Below are positions 28,950 through 41,238 of a DNA stretch of 64,000 nt, one piece after another. The stretch spans positions 4,396,518 to 4,460,517 of the forward strand of contig CAJINV010000004.1 of assembly GCA_905178155.1 (NCBI GenBank), given 5' to 3'. Both the position numbers and the translations under genes were made by a program. Position 1 is the first letter of the stretch, and each line of letters begins with the position of its first letter. The notes beneath the pieces were generated by a model, which made no database searches, was not told where the DNA came from, and worked only from the letters and a program-made list of their open reading frames with translations. This DNA is from Amoebophrya sp. A120. Its lineage: Eukaryota; Sar; Dinophyceae; Syndiniales; Amoebophryaceae.

Positions 28950-31900
28950 ATGTTCCAATCCAGCGCAGCACCGCCGGCCCTTTCACCGGTGACCTCTCCG
29001 CAAAATAACCGAGGTAGCCGCGGAGGAACGATGGCGACCCAGCAGCAGCAGCAGCTTCCACAGCGGTTTGCTTCGCCCGATGCGACCAAATCTGGACAGC
29101 ATCAGGTTGGCTTAGTCGGGAGCTATCGGAGTTTGCCGCTATTAGCCTCGTCTCCGGTCGTTCTGGAGCAGCAACAGCTGCAAATGAATCAAAACTCGCC
29201 CGCATCTTCGAGCAACCCGCTCAATTACCCGGTATGAATTTCAAAAGTATCGTACTCGAATAAATGCATTACAAATTTCCTCAGCACGAGAAATAAAATT
29301 TGTAATGCGGAGTTGCATCAAGAAAATGATTTGTCATGCAAGACTTGCATTTATACGAATGCGATATTTTTCCACAGGATACCCGGTCTCCTCTCTCGAT
29401 CGCCGACGTCGCAACTACGACGAGATCCAGACCCCTGCGGCGGTATCGAAGATGATTCAGTACGGGCTATGCATGGCAAAAGTATCGTACTAGTCTAAAA
29501 TGCATTACAAATAATTTGCCCGAGAAAAATATTCAATTTGTCATGCTATTTCAGGTAGAGGGTTGGATTTGTCATGCATATCTGCAATTAGTACGAGTGC
29601 GATACTTTTGCACAGGATACGGGCCGATAAAGAGCAATGGGACAGGTGCGGGGGCAAGCGCTTTTTACTCCTATGGAGGGAGTAGCAGTAGCACAAGCAA
29701 CATCAAGAGAGTTGGTGGTAGTAGCAGGGTGATCGCGACAAAAACGCATTCGGGCGGAGGTTCTCCCAGCAAGAACCTCGTGATGGAGCATATAACCAGC
29801 GAGGGATACCACGAAAACACTTCTACCTCCACCTCGCCATCACCACTGGCGGCGGACGGCACAAACATGACACTTTCACCGCACGAAAATTACAAGGCCG
29901 CAACTTATGTCGCTCAGTGGGAGGGTGAGCGAGTGGACGGAGGGGAAAGAAAAACGCCAGAGGGGCAAGGGAAAAAAATTTTGATGCAGGGCGGGGCCAG
30001 GCATCTGCGCCGCTTCTTGCTGAAAGAACGAAGGCGGAGCGCCATGGCGCCCGTGGTTCCCGTCGTTGTGCGAGCGCGAGGGCCCCGGCCGCACTGGGCG
30101 CGCGTTAGTTTGCGTGGCGGCAGGCCTTAGACCCAAGCAACACCGCAAAGCGCGGCAGCGGGCGGCCGCCAGTGGACGGGGGAAGAGGCCGCGCCATGCG
30201 AGGTGCTGGCGCGTGACGCCTCGCCCGCGCGTTTGCGGTGTGGCCCTTTCGTGCCGCCTGCTTGTGTGCCCCGCCCCTGTGCGCCTTGGCGCCCCCCCCC
30301 CCCCCCCCCCGCCCTTCTCCCGCGCGCAGCCTTGCAGAACGGGGGCGCGCGGGGGCCTTTTCCGCGCGCGTGGATGGAGGACGGGCGCCGGGGCGGGGCA
30401 TTCATTGCCCTCCAGGCGCAGGGGCCCACCACCCTCCCCCAGCACCCCCGGACAACAACGGCGCCCCCCGTGTTGGCCCACATGCAATCTGTTGCGCCCC
30501 TGCCTGCTTCCCTCGCGCGCACCCCCCAAGACAGAGACGACAAATGGTGGCGCCCTCTGCCGGCCTCTTCGTGAACAGAGGGAGGGCGCCGGGGAAGGGT
30601 GGTGGGCAGCTGCTCGCCTGCAAGCCTGGCGCTAGGGCGCGACTTTCCCTTCGCGAACAGAGGGAGGGCGCCGGGGGAGGGTGGTGGGCAGCTGCTCGCC
30701 TGGTGTTTGGCCGTCGGTGGCGTTCCCCAGACGGCGGCAGACGCCTTCTCAGTGCATTTCCAGCTGGAAACATTTGGAAAAGCCATCTGCAGCGCATTTC
30801 CACCTGGAAATGCAGCCGCAGACGCCTTTTCAATGCATTTCCCACCTGGCCTGTTCAAAGTGTTTCCAGCTGGATTTCCAGCTGAAGAGGCCTGCTCCAT
30901 TTCTATCTGGAAATCCAGCTGGAAACACTTTGAGAAGGCACTTGCAGCGCGGGCTCTGCTGCAATTTCAGGCGAAGCAAGACCCCTCAAGGCATATGCAG
31001 GCGGAATTTCGGGCGGAGATGCCCAAGGGCATTCCCAGGGGGGATTTCGGGGCTTTTCGGTTTTTTTTCCAGAGTTGCTGCGTTTAGCACAGCAATTCTG
31101 GCTACCCAGGAGAAAGATTCCCAATAGGATGGCGGGAGGGTGTCTTCAGGATAGTTGGAGGATATTGGCAACGGATGGAAGAAGTTTGCTTTTTTACCCG
31201 AATTGCTGCGCTTAGCACAGCAATTCTGGCTACCCAGGGGAAACATTTCCCAATAGAATACCGGGAGGGTATCAGGATAATGAGGGGATAGTGGCGTAGT
31301 GGGATGATGGTGCGGGTAAGGGGAGGGAGAATATTGTTTGTTTTCCCCGAGTTGCTGCGTTTAGCACAGCAATTCTGGCTACCCAGGGGAAAGATTTCGC
31401 AATAGGATAGGCGGCACTCCATGTACAGCTCGCAGGGATGCGATCGCCGCCTCCGGTCTTCGGCTGCCTGATCGCGTTGTTCTCCTCGGACGCGCGACCA
31501 GCTGGAGTTTTTTTCCCCTAGGGATTTCAGTAAGGAAGTGAAGCGGGGAGAAAAGTCTGGTTGGGAGTTTGTTGCGAAATATTTTCGACGGGGCCCGCGA
31601 AATATTTTGCGTGGCAAAATATTTCGAGCTGGAAAATATTTCGAGCTGGGAAATATTTCGAGCTGGAAAATATTTCGAGCTGGGAAATATTTCGAGCTGC
31701 AAAATATTTCGAGCTGGAAAATATTTCGATGTGGGAAATATTTCTAGCGGGGAAATATTTCGAGTCGGAAAACATTTCGAGCTGGAAAATATTTTAAGCT
31801 GGAAAATATTTTTTCGAGCTGGAAAATATTTCGAGCTGGAAAATATTTCGAGCTGCAAAATATTTGAAGCCGCAAAATATTTGAAGCCGCAAAATATTTG

Positions 31901-34900
31901 AAGCTGCAAAATATTTGAAGCCGCAAAATATTTGAAGCCGCAAAATATTTGAAGCCGCAAAATATTTGAAGCCGCAAAATATTTGAAGCCGCAAAATATT
32001 TGAAGCCGCAAAATATTTGAAGCCGCAAAATATTTGAAGCCGCAAAATATTTGAAGCCGCAAAATATTTGAAGCCGCAAAATATTTGAAGCCGCAAAATA
32101 TTTGAAGCCGCAAAATATTTGAAGCCGCAAAACATTTGGCCGCTGGCCGTTTGCGACTTGGCCGTTGGCCGTTTGCGATTTGGCCGTTGGCCGTTGGCCG
32201 TTTGCGATTTGGCTGTTGGCCGTTTGCGGTTTGGCCGTTGGCCGTTGGCCGTTTGCGATTTGGCCGCTGGCCGTTGGCCGCTGGTCGTTTGCGATTTGGC
32301 CGTTGGCCGTTGGCCTTTTACGATTTGGCCGTTTGCCATTTGGCCGCTGGCCGTTTGCGATTTGGCCGTTGGGCGTTGGGCGACTTCCCAAATCGCGACA
32401 GCTTTGGAAAGTTTGAAAATTGTAAAAAAACTTTCGGCGTGGACGATTTTCCTCCCCGTCGCAAAGTTTTAACTCACACCGCTCAGCGATAGGAGTTATA
32501 ACCTCGCTCCTGGCGCACGCGCAGCAGGAGCAGCTCCAGAGGTGGACACCAGTCCGTCATTCCGGAAGCCTTTCGGCCGCGACCAGGTACTACTGTCGCA
32601 CAGCGAGGCGGCTGACCGAAAAAAGCTCTTGTCGATGCTGCAGCAGAATACTAATCACAGCGGAGCAGTGACCACGTCAACAGTGTCCTCGCACGAAAAT
32701 ACCGCAAAAGCAGGACATCAGAGGAAGAGATTACTGGAAAAGCAGATGGAAAGGAACGGTAAACCAAACACAGTCAAAGCGCCTCCGAATCTCAACGCGA
32801 GCCCACGCAGCACGCGAAAGCAGGGCGGTTCTAGTGCAACATCCTCGAGTCCCAACCGGCCAAGGCAACGGCTGGACCACGCGCTCGCTCCTTTGAATAA
32901 AGACGCTGACGTTGGGGGAACGCGATCGTTGCACACTAGCACCGGAGCTGTTGCTGGCGCAGCCTTCGCGGAGCAGCTGCACCTGCAGGAACAAGTAGAA
33001 CAGAAGAACTACTACAGTCGGCGGCATCAAGGCGCCATGAGCACTAACGGAGTCCTCGCTGAGAAGGAACTGCACCATCAAATGCAGAAACACAACTCGT
33101 CCGAGCAGGTGAAGTCTGTTTCGCCTGGTGGCCCTCGGCGATTTCGGCTGCCACCCGAGGTGGACAAACAGCAGGACGATAGTGTGCGGAGCATTGACAA
33201 TGATGGAGATGAAACAAGCAAAGACCATTCGACCAAGACGGCGAATAGATCTCCGAAGAAGAAGAACAAGTCGCCTTCACAGCAGAACCAAAATAAGTCC
33301 AGCTCGTTCACGGCAACCCACGCCCCCTACGTGTCCAACGTCCGCACGCGCGTGGGAGCGAACGGAGAAACGCTACCTCGGTGGCGGCTCCGACGCCATA
33401 ACGAAAAGCAGCAGGTGCGGAGCTTGGTCCAGCAGGATGAGGACGACTATTGGGACGCGTTTTTGTTTGGAACCGTGCCGCGCAACAAGCGGGGACCGGA
33501 ACTGTTTTCCGCGTGGCCGAGCATGTACTGTGCGAATTCGTTGTCGAATGAGATGAACATGAACAATCTAGACGGCGCGGCACAAAATAAATCGCCAGAA
33601 CACCATTCTCCTGGACGAGGCGACGGAGCGACAAACTCAAACCACCGCCCCAGTTCCTCCAACCGCGCCTCCCCCCTACTCTACTACCCAAACAGTCCCC
33701 TGCAGCAAGTGGAACAGGCACTGTCCCCGCTCTTCGCTTCCGCCGCGCACCAGGCAGCGCCGTTTTCCACCCAGCCAGGCACCGGGACTTTGGTCGAGGA
33801 CGGAGTCTGGATGCCGGAGAAGTTGAAGCAGTGCGACAAGCACATTGTCCCGAAAGTGGTGGAGAAGTTGAACCTGACAAAAGTGGAAAATCCGGAGCAA
33901 GCGCGGATTGTGTGGTGTCAGGATAGGGAAGACTTGGATAAGTTCTTACAGCAGGCCAGGGTCGTGAACGCGCGCGCGGCAAAACAAGAGCGGGAGAGGC
34001 AGCAGGCGTCACAGATGGTCGACAGATTAGCTTCCGTCGTTGGGCACGCGCACGCGGCGGTGATTTTAGGGAGCAGCGCAGCAACATTACGGTGCCCGCC
34101 GCCGTTCTACGCGAGCGCGACAACGGCCTCGAACGCTGCTCAGAATAGTGCTTCTTCGTCGAGGCCCGGGACGTCGCAGGGGGGCAATAAGTTGCGTAAA
34201 AACTTCTACGTGGGCGCGGCTGCGGGGGATAATGTCGGTGCGTCTGGAGCAGGTGCGCCTGACGTTGTTCACAGTACGACCTCTAGTCCCGCGCGACCAC
34301 GCTCTCGCGGCGGTTCGGTGCCGTATCTGACGAGTAGTGGGATAGACAACTTCCACAGTGGTGCGGCCACCACGCCATTAGGAGCTACCGCGGCTTGTGG
34401 CTCCCCGACGCGCATGCTCCGCCCCAACTCCGGCGCACGGGCAGGAGCGGCGGGGTTGAATGGAAGTAATTCTGGTAATCATCTTATGCGTTCGCCCTCA
34501 AGAGTATCGACCCCAGCGTCGCCATCGAAACCGACTTCTGCCACTGGGACTACAGTCGCCACGAACACCATCCAGCGGGGAGGGGCCGCGGGAGGAAGCT
34601 CTTCTTCCAAGGCAGCAGGATCAAGTGATAGGCACAGCAAGGCAACGCCAACAGGCCTCGGGCTCCTGTCGCAACGACCACAATCTCTCTCTGTAGTTAC
34701 GGATTCAAACATCAGAAACAAAGCCACGATCGACGATGTAGCACAGTTGTCCAATTATGGCAAGAGCAATGCGGAGCCGGGGCCTGCAGCTCCTGCGCCG
34801 AAGGAAGATGCAGATAACGGTAACAAGGACGATGTTTTGTCCAAAAGCAGTAACTCCTCCTCATCTTCTTCTTCCTCGAAAGGCAGCAGCTCCCCAGACG

Positions 34901-37900
34901 GTGACTTCGTCGTGCGCGATGTATCCCCCGATCGACTAGACCATCTCCGAGCAAAGCTTGGACTGAAGACCACGAACAAAAATATTAAAGCTGTGTCCTC
35001 TAGATCACCATCGAATCGAAAGCCTTCCTTGCAGAGTGAAATCTTGACAAGCGGGGGTAAAGCAGGTGGCGGTCCAGGATCAGAAACCAACAGTAAGAAC
35101 CCCTTCTGCTTCTACCAGGAACCCCCTGGAGCTGCTAGCGCGACAAATCCCAGCACTCCCTCGAACAAAGACGGTATTAATAACGCCAGCATCAACTCGG
35201 TTTCCCTACCTCCAGACGACAAGAGTGTGAGCCTGCTCTTCCAAGAGGGCATAAACATTGTCAACAAAGGCGGCACGGCCACTGTAGTGCCGGAGGAGGA
35301 AATTAGAAAAATAGCGGATGTTGAAGAGGAGGTTTTTCCGCCCAGGAATGAGGAAGGGAACAAGACAGGTGAGAAAAAAAGCGCGGATCAACATGAAGCC
35401 GGCGGTGACGATGCAGCTGAAAATAAAGATGCGTCATCTCCTAATACAAAAGAACGCAAGCCCTGGATGGGTTCGAACGCTTACCGAAATTTCTACAACC
35501 CGACCATCCTGGAGCGCGACGTGATCTACGTAAACCGCTTCCCACAGATGTTCCACATCACGCGGAAAGATTTGCTTGCCCGGAACCTCCAGGGCCTGCA
35601 CCGCATGCTCCCGGATGACTTTAACTTCTACCCGCCTACCTATTGCCTATCCACCGACCGGAGACAGTTGACGCGGTACCTCGGTTTTCGCTTCAGCTCC
35701 GCCGCGAACAGGCTGTTGCTTCCGCCGGGTGAGAAAAATCTGGAGGACAACGGAACATCAAGCGGAGCGAATGGTGGTCGCGGCGGGCAGAATGCGTCGT
35801 CGGGTGCGGATAGCAATAAGGACGGAGCGGAGTACAACGGCGGGGCGTACGACTCCTTGGGTCAGCTCCAGTGCCAGGGCTTGTGGTTCACGGGGTTGCT
35901 AGGTGGGCGGCACGCACAGGAACGGGCGAGGTTGCGATTGATACGACGGGAGCCGGAGTCCCCGTTGCTCGCGGCAATTCAGTCGCCGTTGACACCTTTG
36001 CACGAACCCCCGATCTTTCCCACCAGCCCGGGGAAGTCGCCGGGCGGGCATCGAGGAGCTACTTCTGTTGCAGCAGCTCTGGAAGTGGTGAAGGAAGGCC
36101 AGCCGGCGGGGTCGCCGAATGGACGGAATGGTGCGAGGGAATCTGCTGGTTCTAACGGGGGAAAAGCGAAAGGAGAAAATCAAAATGGCCACGACGACGA
36201 AAATCAAAATGCGAGTGACGACAACGAAGACACGTCTATGCGGCCACGGGGGAAGCGGTGCACTTTCATTCTCAAGCCCGCGGACGGTTCGAAGGGGAAC
36301 GGAATTCGGTTAGTGCAGATCACGGCGGACGTATCCACAGTAAATTTCGCGTACACGTACAAACGCAGTCTGTGCATGACAAAACTTGCCTTCAGTCCTA
36401 GCCTAGCATGACAAGTTGGACACTGCAAGCTAGCGAAATTTGTCATGCATTTTGTACATGTACGGAAAATTTACATTGCATAGGACGCGTTTCGGGCGGG
36501 AACTTGGGGCGACCAGATAACGAAGCAGATACAGGAGGTTGTGGGGGAAGGTAGAGTTGTAGTTTTCAAATCTATGCAAGTAAGAAATGTCTTCGTATAA
36601 TTTGTTCGGTTGCAGCATCTGTGGAGATGTTATACGAGTATAACCAGCAGCCAGACTCATTTATCAGAATAAAAATCCCCTTCATCCTCGTCTTCTATCC
36701 AGGCGACATGACGAGCGCCCTGCAGAACGAGCGAAGGTTTCTCCTGCAACGTTACGTGACCGCGCCCGCTACGTTGGAGCACGATTTGAAGTGGGACGCG
36801 AGGGTCTACGTGCTGGTCACCGGCACGCGACCCGAGCTCAAGGCCTACCTCTTCGACGAGGGGCTAGCGCGCCTTTGCACGAACAGCTACCAGCGCCCCA
36901 GACCGCATAATGTCAAGGAGTTCGGACGGCACCTGACGAATTTCAGTATCAACTGGAAGGAAGACGCGTTTCACGACAGCGGAGAGCCGCACACAGGGTC
37001 GAAAAGGAGTCTGAAATGTGTGCTGCAGCAGATCAGCAAGCAATACGGCATGCGGGTGGAGCAGCTCTGGCTCCCCATCGCGGACGTGGTGGCGAAGACG
37101 TTGCTGGCTGTAGCGCCGTATGAAATGCAAAAGCATCGTACTAGTAAGAATTGCAATACAAATTGGCTCAGCATTACAAATTGGATTTGCCTTAGGAACT
37201 GGATTTGTAATGCATGAATGCAATTAGTAGCAGTGCTTTTGCACTGCATACGCCGAAACTAGACGTGGCAAACCGAAGGATGTTCCCGAGAAACGTCCGA
37301 CCGTTCCAGTTGCTGGGCTTCGATGTCATGTACTGATTTTTTTTCAAGATTTCCGTTTCCGTTTGTTAAATAGGTTCGCTTTATTACTTCCTTGTTGATC
37401 ATGTCTGGTAGTGCTACCGGGACAGGTACTACTGTAGTCTGTTGAATTGTTCTCCAGTAGTAGAAGTCGATACAGCCCTTAGGTGAACGAGATCAAGGCG
37501 GGAATTGTTCATACATCTGATACAAGCACGTACAGAACCCGAACCTGCTAACGCAACAATGAAGACTAGATGTGATCCTCGTTCTTGTCCGCTGCATTGT
37601 TTTCTGTTTTTGATCCTACTCCTAGCCCAGAAGTTGCCATAGAACACGAAGCGTCCGAAACGGCTCTAATATACACCCATTGGACACGTCCTTGATACTT
37701 GATGGTTTGGTTCTTGCGAGAGGGTGATATTAACTAGTTGAGAGCTTTTTCAAGATCCTGCGCCGTTGTTCAACATACCAGAAGTTTTTCATTCTGTTTC
37801 GAAGATTTAGTGTCTGTCTGGTAGACATCATAGATCTTCGGGCGCGTATCTATCGCTCTCTTCCCCTACTTTCTCCTACCAAAAAAGGTTTCACAACGAT

Positions 37901-39709
37901 TTGTCGAAGTGCTGGCTCCTGGAGGTGAACCACGACCCATCGCTCTCCGTGCTCACCTACGTGGACCGGGTCATCAAGGGAAAATTAGTCGCGCAGATTT
38001 TCGAACTCATCGGCGCGGTGGATGCGGATCCGGAAGACCAAGTGGATCATTGGGCGCCCGGGTTGCTGCGCGACGAATCCGAGGCGGAGTACACGAAAAT
38101 GCGGGAGAAGGACAAGAAAAAGCGGAAAAGATCGAGTTTGGCGAAGATGCACGGGTATATTGAAATTTTATGTAGCGGAAATTCCAAAATTTGTTTTTTT
38201 CTGCGTTGGCATTATAGATGACATCAACTAGTGCTGCGCGAGCGCGATACGCTGCACAACCATCCCCTGGTACTGGTTGTGCATCCCTCACAAAAATGAT
38301 GCGAAGCATTTGACCTGATGCTCTGCAGGCCCTTAGTTGTGGCCGGTGAGGATCAAACAAATATTTCCAAAGTTCTTTCTGAGACAAATAAAACGATCAC
38401 TGATACGTTTTTGTGGTTCTCCTTCGAGGAGGTCGCGAAGGTGCAGTGGTAGAAAACGACATTAAAATCATCGGATGATCTCCTTTCTTGACCTGATGCT
38501 CTGAGGGAAGCAGGGTTCCTTGCTGACCCCAGTGCAGAAAATAATGGAGCTCGGTCTGATCTTAGGACGTCGACGTCGCAAGGTGTTGTGCGTACATGTT
38601 ACTCATTTTTGCGCATTTTACTAGGCGCTTTGCTCCTTAAGGCGCAACGGAATCTAATAGTCGACCGCATTTCATCTCGTAAAAGATCGCTCTATCATGA
38701 TGACCAATCTTAGTTCATGCATGGCTTGCTCGAGGCTTGCCGGTGTGGATAACTAATTCGATACTTTATGTCTGATACAAGGACGTGATCATTTACATTT
38801 TCCAGGCACGATTGAACCAAAACGCAAAGTGCTTCCGATTGGACATGCGATGCAACCATGCTTCTTGGTTGTTGTCGCATTGTTCTGGGTCTTGGCGTGC
38901 CCGCCAGAGGCGATCAGCAGTCGTAAAGTTTAAAGCAGTGCAGTTCCTTTTTCGACAGCACATGGGTGCAGGAGCTAAAGCACGTACGGAATAAGTGTAC
39001 TGTGCTGGAGAAAGAACTAAAACCAATATCAACTGCACCGCAAAAAAAATCACACTCTACATTCAGGTTGGCGCCCGGGGGTAGGCTCCTCTCCGGCGAG
39101 GACAGCGAGACGGACTGGACGGAGTGCGAGGATGTCACCTCTGACAACGCCAGACTGCAAAATGCCCCCCGAAGCGGCACCCGGGGCCGGCGAAACAGGG
39201 ACCACTCGCACTCGGGACTTTTGACGGAGAATTTTGTGAATTTCTACGCCACGGCGAATTTCATGCATTTGCTGCCCATCACAGCCGAGATGCACGGACA
39301 GTATTTTCGCACTTCACAATTTAAATTTACTTCGGTTCCACTCATCTGTGCTCTTGATGTGATAAATGTCTGTTGATGTTGCACTTCAGTCACCGTTACA
39401 TCCCGTGGACGCGAGAGATTTCAAGGGAATTCTATTCTCGTAGTTGAGAAGAGCAAGAGGTGAAGCTAGCTAGAGAGTGCGTGGTCGAGGTAGTTACAAT
39501 CCAAACGAGAAATGTGAGAAAAATGAAATTCCAGGGCTTGCCACGACAAGGCCCGGGAGATTTACTCCGTCGCGGTTGCGCACGCCAGTAAGTGGCTTGA
39601 ATTTTCCGCGGAACACCTCTACGACGGGGAGAAAGAGGGTGGGATGGCGGCTTCTGGAACTGCGGAGCACGTTATCGCGCAAGGCGAGAGTAGATCGCCG
39701 GTGAAGTGA
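28950..39709 (+). CDS. Tubulin-tyrosine-ligase-like (TTLL) protein with long disordered N-terminus
   Basis: TTLL enzymes add Tyr, Glu or Gly to tubulin tails with an ATP-grasp fold. The first 1,100 or so residues are Ser/Gln/Asn-rich and likely disordered. The catalytic region starts near PWMGSNAYRNFYNPT, with ATP-grasp strand CTFILKPADGSKGNGIRLV, AFRAGTWG, then RRFLLQRYV, KWDARVYVLVTG, LTNFSINWK, PFQLLGFDVM and CWLLEVNHDPSLS. Exons: 28950-29232, 29387-29467, 29625-29924, 32540-36331, 36488-36550, 36703-37118, 37256-37329, 37888-38153, 38232-38269, 38972-39357, 39535-39709; about 1,957 residues if correct. The last three junctions are tentative; two imply an intron starting one base before GT. 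GT-AG introns at 29925-32539, 36551-36702 and 37330-37887; four introners. Substrate amino acid cannot be told from sequence. Confidence 0.8.
29233..29381. mobile_element. Introner, family A (149 bp)
   Basis: Starts TATGAATTTCAAAAGTATCG and ends GCGATATTTTTCCACAGGATA. Perfect CCCGG repeats at 29228-29232 and 29382-29386. A GT-AG reading (GTATGA to CCACAG) would shift the frame by 8 nt; exact removal does not. Confidence 0.9.
29468..29619. mobile_element. Introner, family A (152 bp)
   Basis: Starts TATGCATGGCAAAAGTATCG and ends GATACTTTTGCACAGGATA. Perfect CGGGC repeats at 29463-29467 and 29620-29624. Only 81 bp of exon separate it from the previous element. Confidence 0.92.
31073..31410. repeat. 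Three spaced copies of a roughly 60-bp segment
   Basis: TTAGCACAGCAATTCTGGCT and following ACCCAGG-GAAA occur near 31073, 31201 and 31351, with spacers that include variable GGGAGGG-type sequence. The copies are highly similar over about 60 bp. Confidence 0.8.
31605..32133. repeat. 17-bp tandem array, two subtypes
   Basis: About 15 units of AAATATTTCGAGCTGGA-type are followed from about 31858 by about 16 units of AAATATTTGAAGCCGCA. The shared AAATATTT shows the second type derived from the first or both from one ancestor; the second is nearly homogeneous. A 244-codon minus-strand ORF here just reads the repeat. Confidence 0.9.
32134..32395. repeat. GGCCGTT-based compound tandem array
   Basis: Variable chains of TTGGCCG heptads alternate with GGCCGTTTGCGATTT. 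It directly abuts the 17-bp array. ORFs on both strands with GQRPTAKSQTAN-type text are repeat translations. Confidence 0.85.
36332..36482. mobile_element. Introner, diverged family A (151 bp)
   Basis: Starts TATCCACAGTAAATTTCGCG and ends GAAAATTTACATTGCATA. Perfect GGACG repeats at 36327-36331 and 36483-36487. TIR core (GTAAATTT, GTACA) differs from the standard; internal GCATGACAAAA, GCATGACAAGT and TTTGTCATGC boxes are kept. Confidence 0.88.
37119..37250. mobile_element. Introner, family A (132 bp)
   Basis: Starts TATGAAATGCAAAAGCATCG and ends GTGCTTTTGCACTGCATA. Perfect CGCCG repeats at 37114-37118 and 37251-37255. Among the shortest introners in the window. Confidence 0.9.
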
Positions 39710-40425
39710 ATTTTTAAGGAGATCGTAGGCTCCTTTTCACCCAGAAATGTCGCGCTTGTTGTTGTAAAATGCTCGTATCATATTTGCAAATTTATCGGTT
39801 TTGACATTGTTACCGCATTCGTTCGAGAAATTGGAAATTGCAGAGAGAATTAACACTTTCAACGATTCTCTTCCAGAATCTATGGCAGCAGCCATCTTGT
39901 AATTTACCAGAGTTGTCAGATGTGCTAAGCAAATGCATAGCGCAAATACGTGTATCATGATTGGAGGACGCGGCGATAGGCGATTGCGATAGAGTGGTCT
40001 CTTGCTTTCCGTACGTAGACGGTTCTTGGCAATGTTTTGTAAAATCCAACTTGTCGGAAGATGACGCAGAGATATGATTGTCTACACATCAGGAGAACCG
40101 ATGTTTTGAATGTGGTGGTGATGAGTCGCTACATGCGATCTCTCAGAAGGAGCATGCTGCGGTTTGGTCATGCGGTGTTCATCCAAAGGTGTCTATCTTT
40201 GCATTTGCTCTCCAGCGAGCTCCTTCCTCCACCTGCGGTTTCGCACGATTAGCTTGTTCATCACGGCTGGGAGTGCAATTTCGCTTGTTTGCAAATTTCG
40301 TTCGTAAAGGGGAATGATGCGTTGTTCGGTGGTGAATCCCAGAGTCACATCTGAGTAGACCTAAAGGACATTTCATACAGCCTCTGTGCCCTCGTCTAAT
40401 ACCGAACAGACAGTCCACAAAGACC
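39710..40425. other. Intergenic region
   Basis: About 700 bp without a supported gene; short ORFs overlap in opposite strands. No introner or tandem repeat. Confidence 0.5.
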
Positions 40426-40830
40426 ATGTTCCGCCCCTCCCTGCCACTCCTCCTGAATCGCACGTACAAGAAGACGCACAGCTCCAAGGGCAACCCGTGG
40501 CGCATGATCCGCGTCGGCGAGTCTTTTTGGCGCCCCCAGAACTACCGTCTCGCGTTTCAAAAATTCTTCGGGAAGAAACCCTCCGCAGAGGAAGATGCGG
40601 CACACACGCAAAAACTGTTTGTCCGGAGGAAGGAAGCGGAGGCTAGGAAGCGGGGGAAACCGGAAAGTCACCCGGAGGTGGAGGTAGACCATGAGAGGAA
40701 AGCGGGGTACTTTCCGAAGGAAGCGAAGGCTCTATGGTACAACAGGAAGTTGAAACTCCCAGCTGCTGAGCGAAAGATATCGGTCACCTCGTACAAGAAA
40801 AATCCAGCACGGCTCGGAGCGAGGTCGTGA
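40426..40830 (+). CDS. Small basic protein of unknown function (134 residues)
   Basis: Single exon from ATG 40426 to TGA 40828-40830. Starts MFRPSLPLLLNRTYKKTHSS, an Arg/Ser/Leu start without acids that could be a mitochondrial presequence, then NPWRMIRVGESFWRPQNYRLAF and a Lys/Arg/Glu-rich second half ending in YKKNPARLGARS. The size, the charge and the possible presequence would suit a mitochondrial ribosomal or assembly protein, but I see no family signature, so this is only a suggestion. No introner interrupts it. Coding bias and the lack of an equally good ORF on the other strand support it. Confidence 0.55.
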   Translation: MFRPSLPLLLNRTYKKTHSSKGNPWRMIRVGESFWRPQNYRLAFQKFFGKKPSAEEDAAHTQKLFVRRKEAEARKRGKPESHPEVEVDHERKAGYFPKEAKALWYNRKLKLPAAERKISVTSYKKNPARLGARS

Positions 40831-41238
40831 TCTACTGAGAAGCAACAATGCAATTGCGGGAACGGATCTTCGCGTTGGTGCGACGTAGTAGTGTAAGCCT
40901 TGATTTTCCAGAGCGGTGTGCTTTCATGGTTGTCAAGAAGCGTGAATGTTCGCCAAAGGTCTACTTCGGAACTTTTGACCATGGTGGTGCAACAAGAGTT
41001 GAAAACAGCTACAGCAAAATGGACTTCGAGAGAGAACCGGAAAAGTTGGACCCCTGATTGATAAAGTTCTTGCTCGTTGGATCGATTGATCTTATGCGGC
41101 TCTGTTACGTTTAAACGTTCGGCTTCGGCATCTGCTCCAGGAAACTGTTTTCTTAGATTGTGATTGGTGAACAAGCTGTTTTTTTTCCTGACAAAGTCTT
41201 TGTTCGGTATGGCAACGTGAACAGGTGCAAAGAAAACG
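40831..41238. other. Intergenic region
   Basis: About 400 bp. A 212-codon minus-strand ORF (40668-41306) spans it and the ends of both neighbours, but has no motif and is probably a shadow. Confidence 0.45.

Larger units (their letters stand above)
29925..32539 (+). other. 2.6-kb GT-AG intron of the TTLL gene, filled with repeats
   Basis: Donor GTGAGCGAG follows E-G-G-phase exon 29625-29924; acceptor CAGCTCCAG precedes E-V-D-T-S-P-S-F. It holds a GC-rich block with a 19-C run (30292-30310), a roughly 50-bp direct duplication near 30.58 and 30.66 kb (GGTGGGCAGCTGCTCGCCTG), blocks of CAGCTGGAAA-type repeats (30.75-30.93 kb), three dispersed copies of a 60-bp segment, and the 17-bp arrays. No internal gene supported. 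Confidence 0.75.

Noticed and set aside
30292-30310. C19 run as a functional element
   Set aside because: Homopolymer within a GC-rich intron block; its length may be a sequencing or assembly effect.
31605-32133. CRISPR-like array
   Set aside because: Units are contiguous 17-mers without spacers, in a eukaryotic intron.
31379-32391. Minus-strand ORFs of 244, 215 and 181 codons
   Set aside because: They read the 17-bp and GGCCGTT arrays and have no non-repetitive sequence of note.
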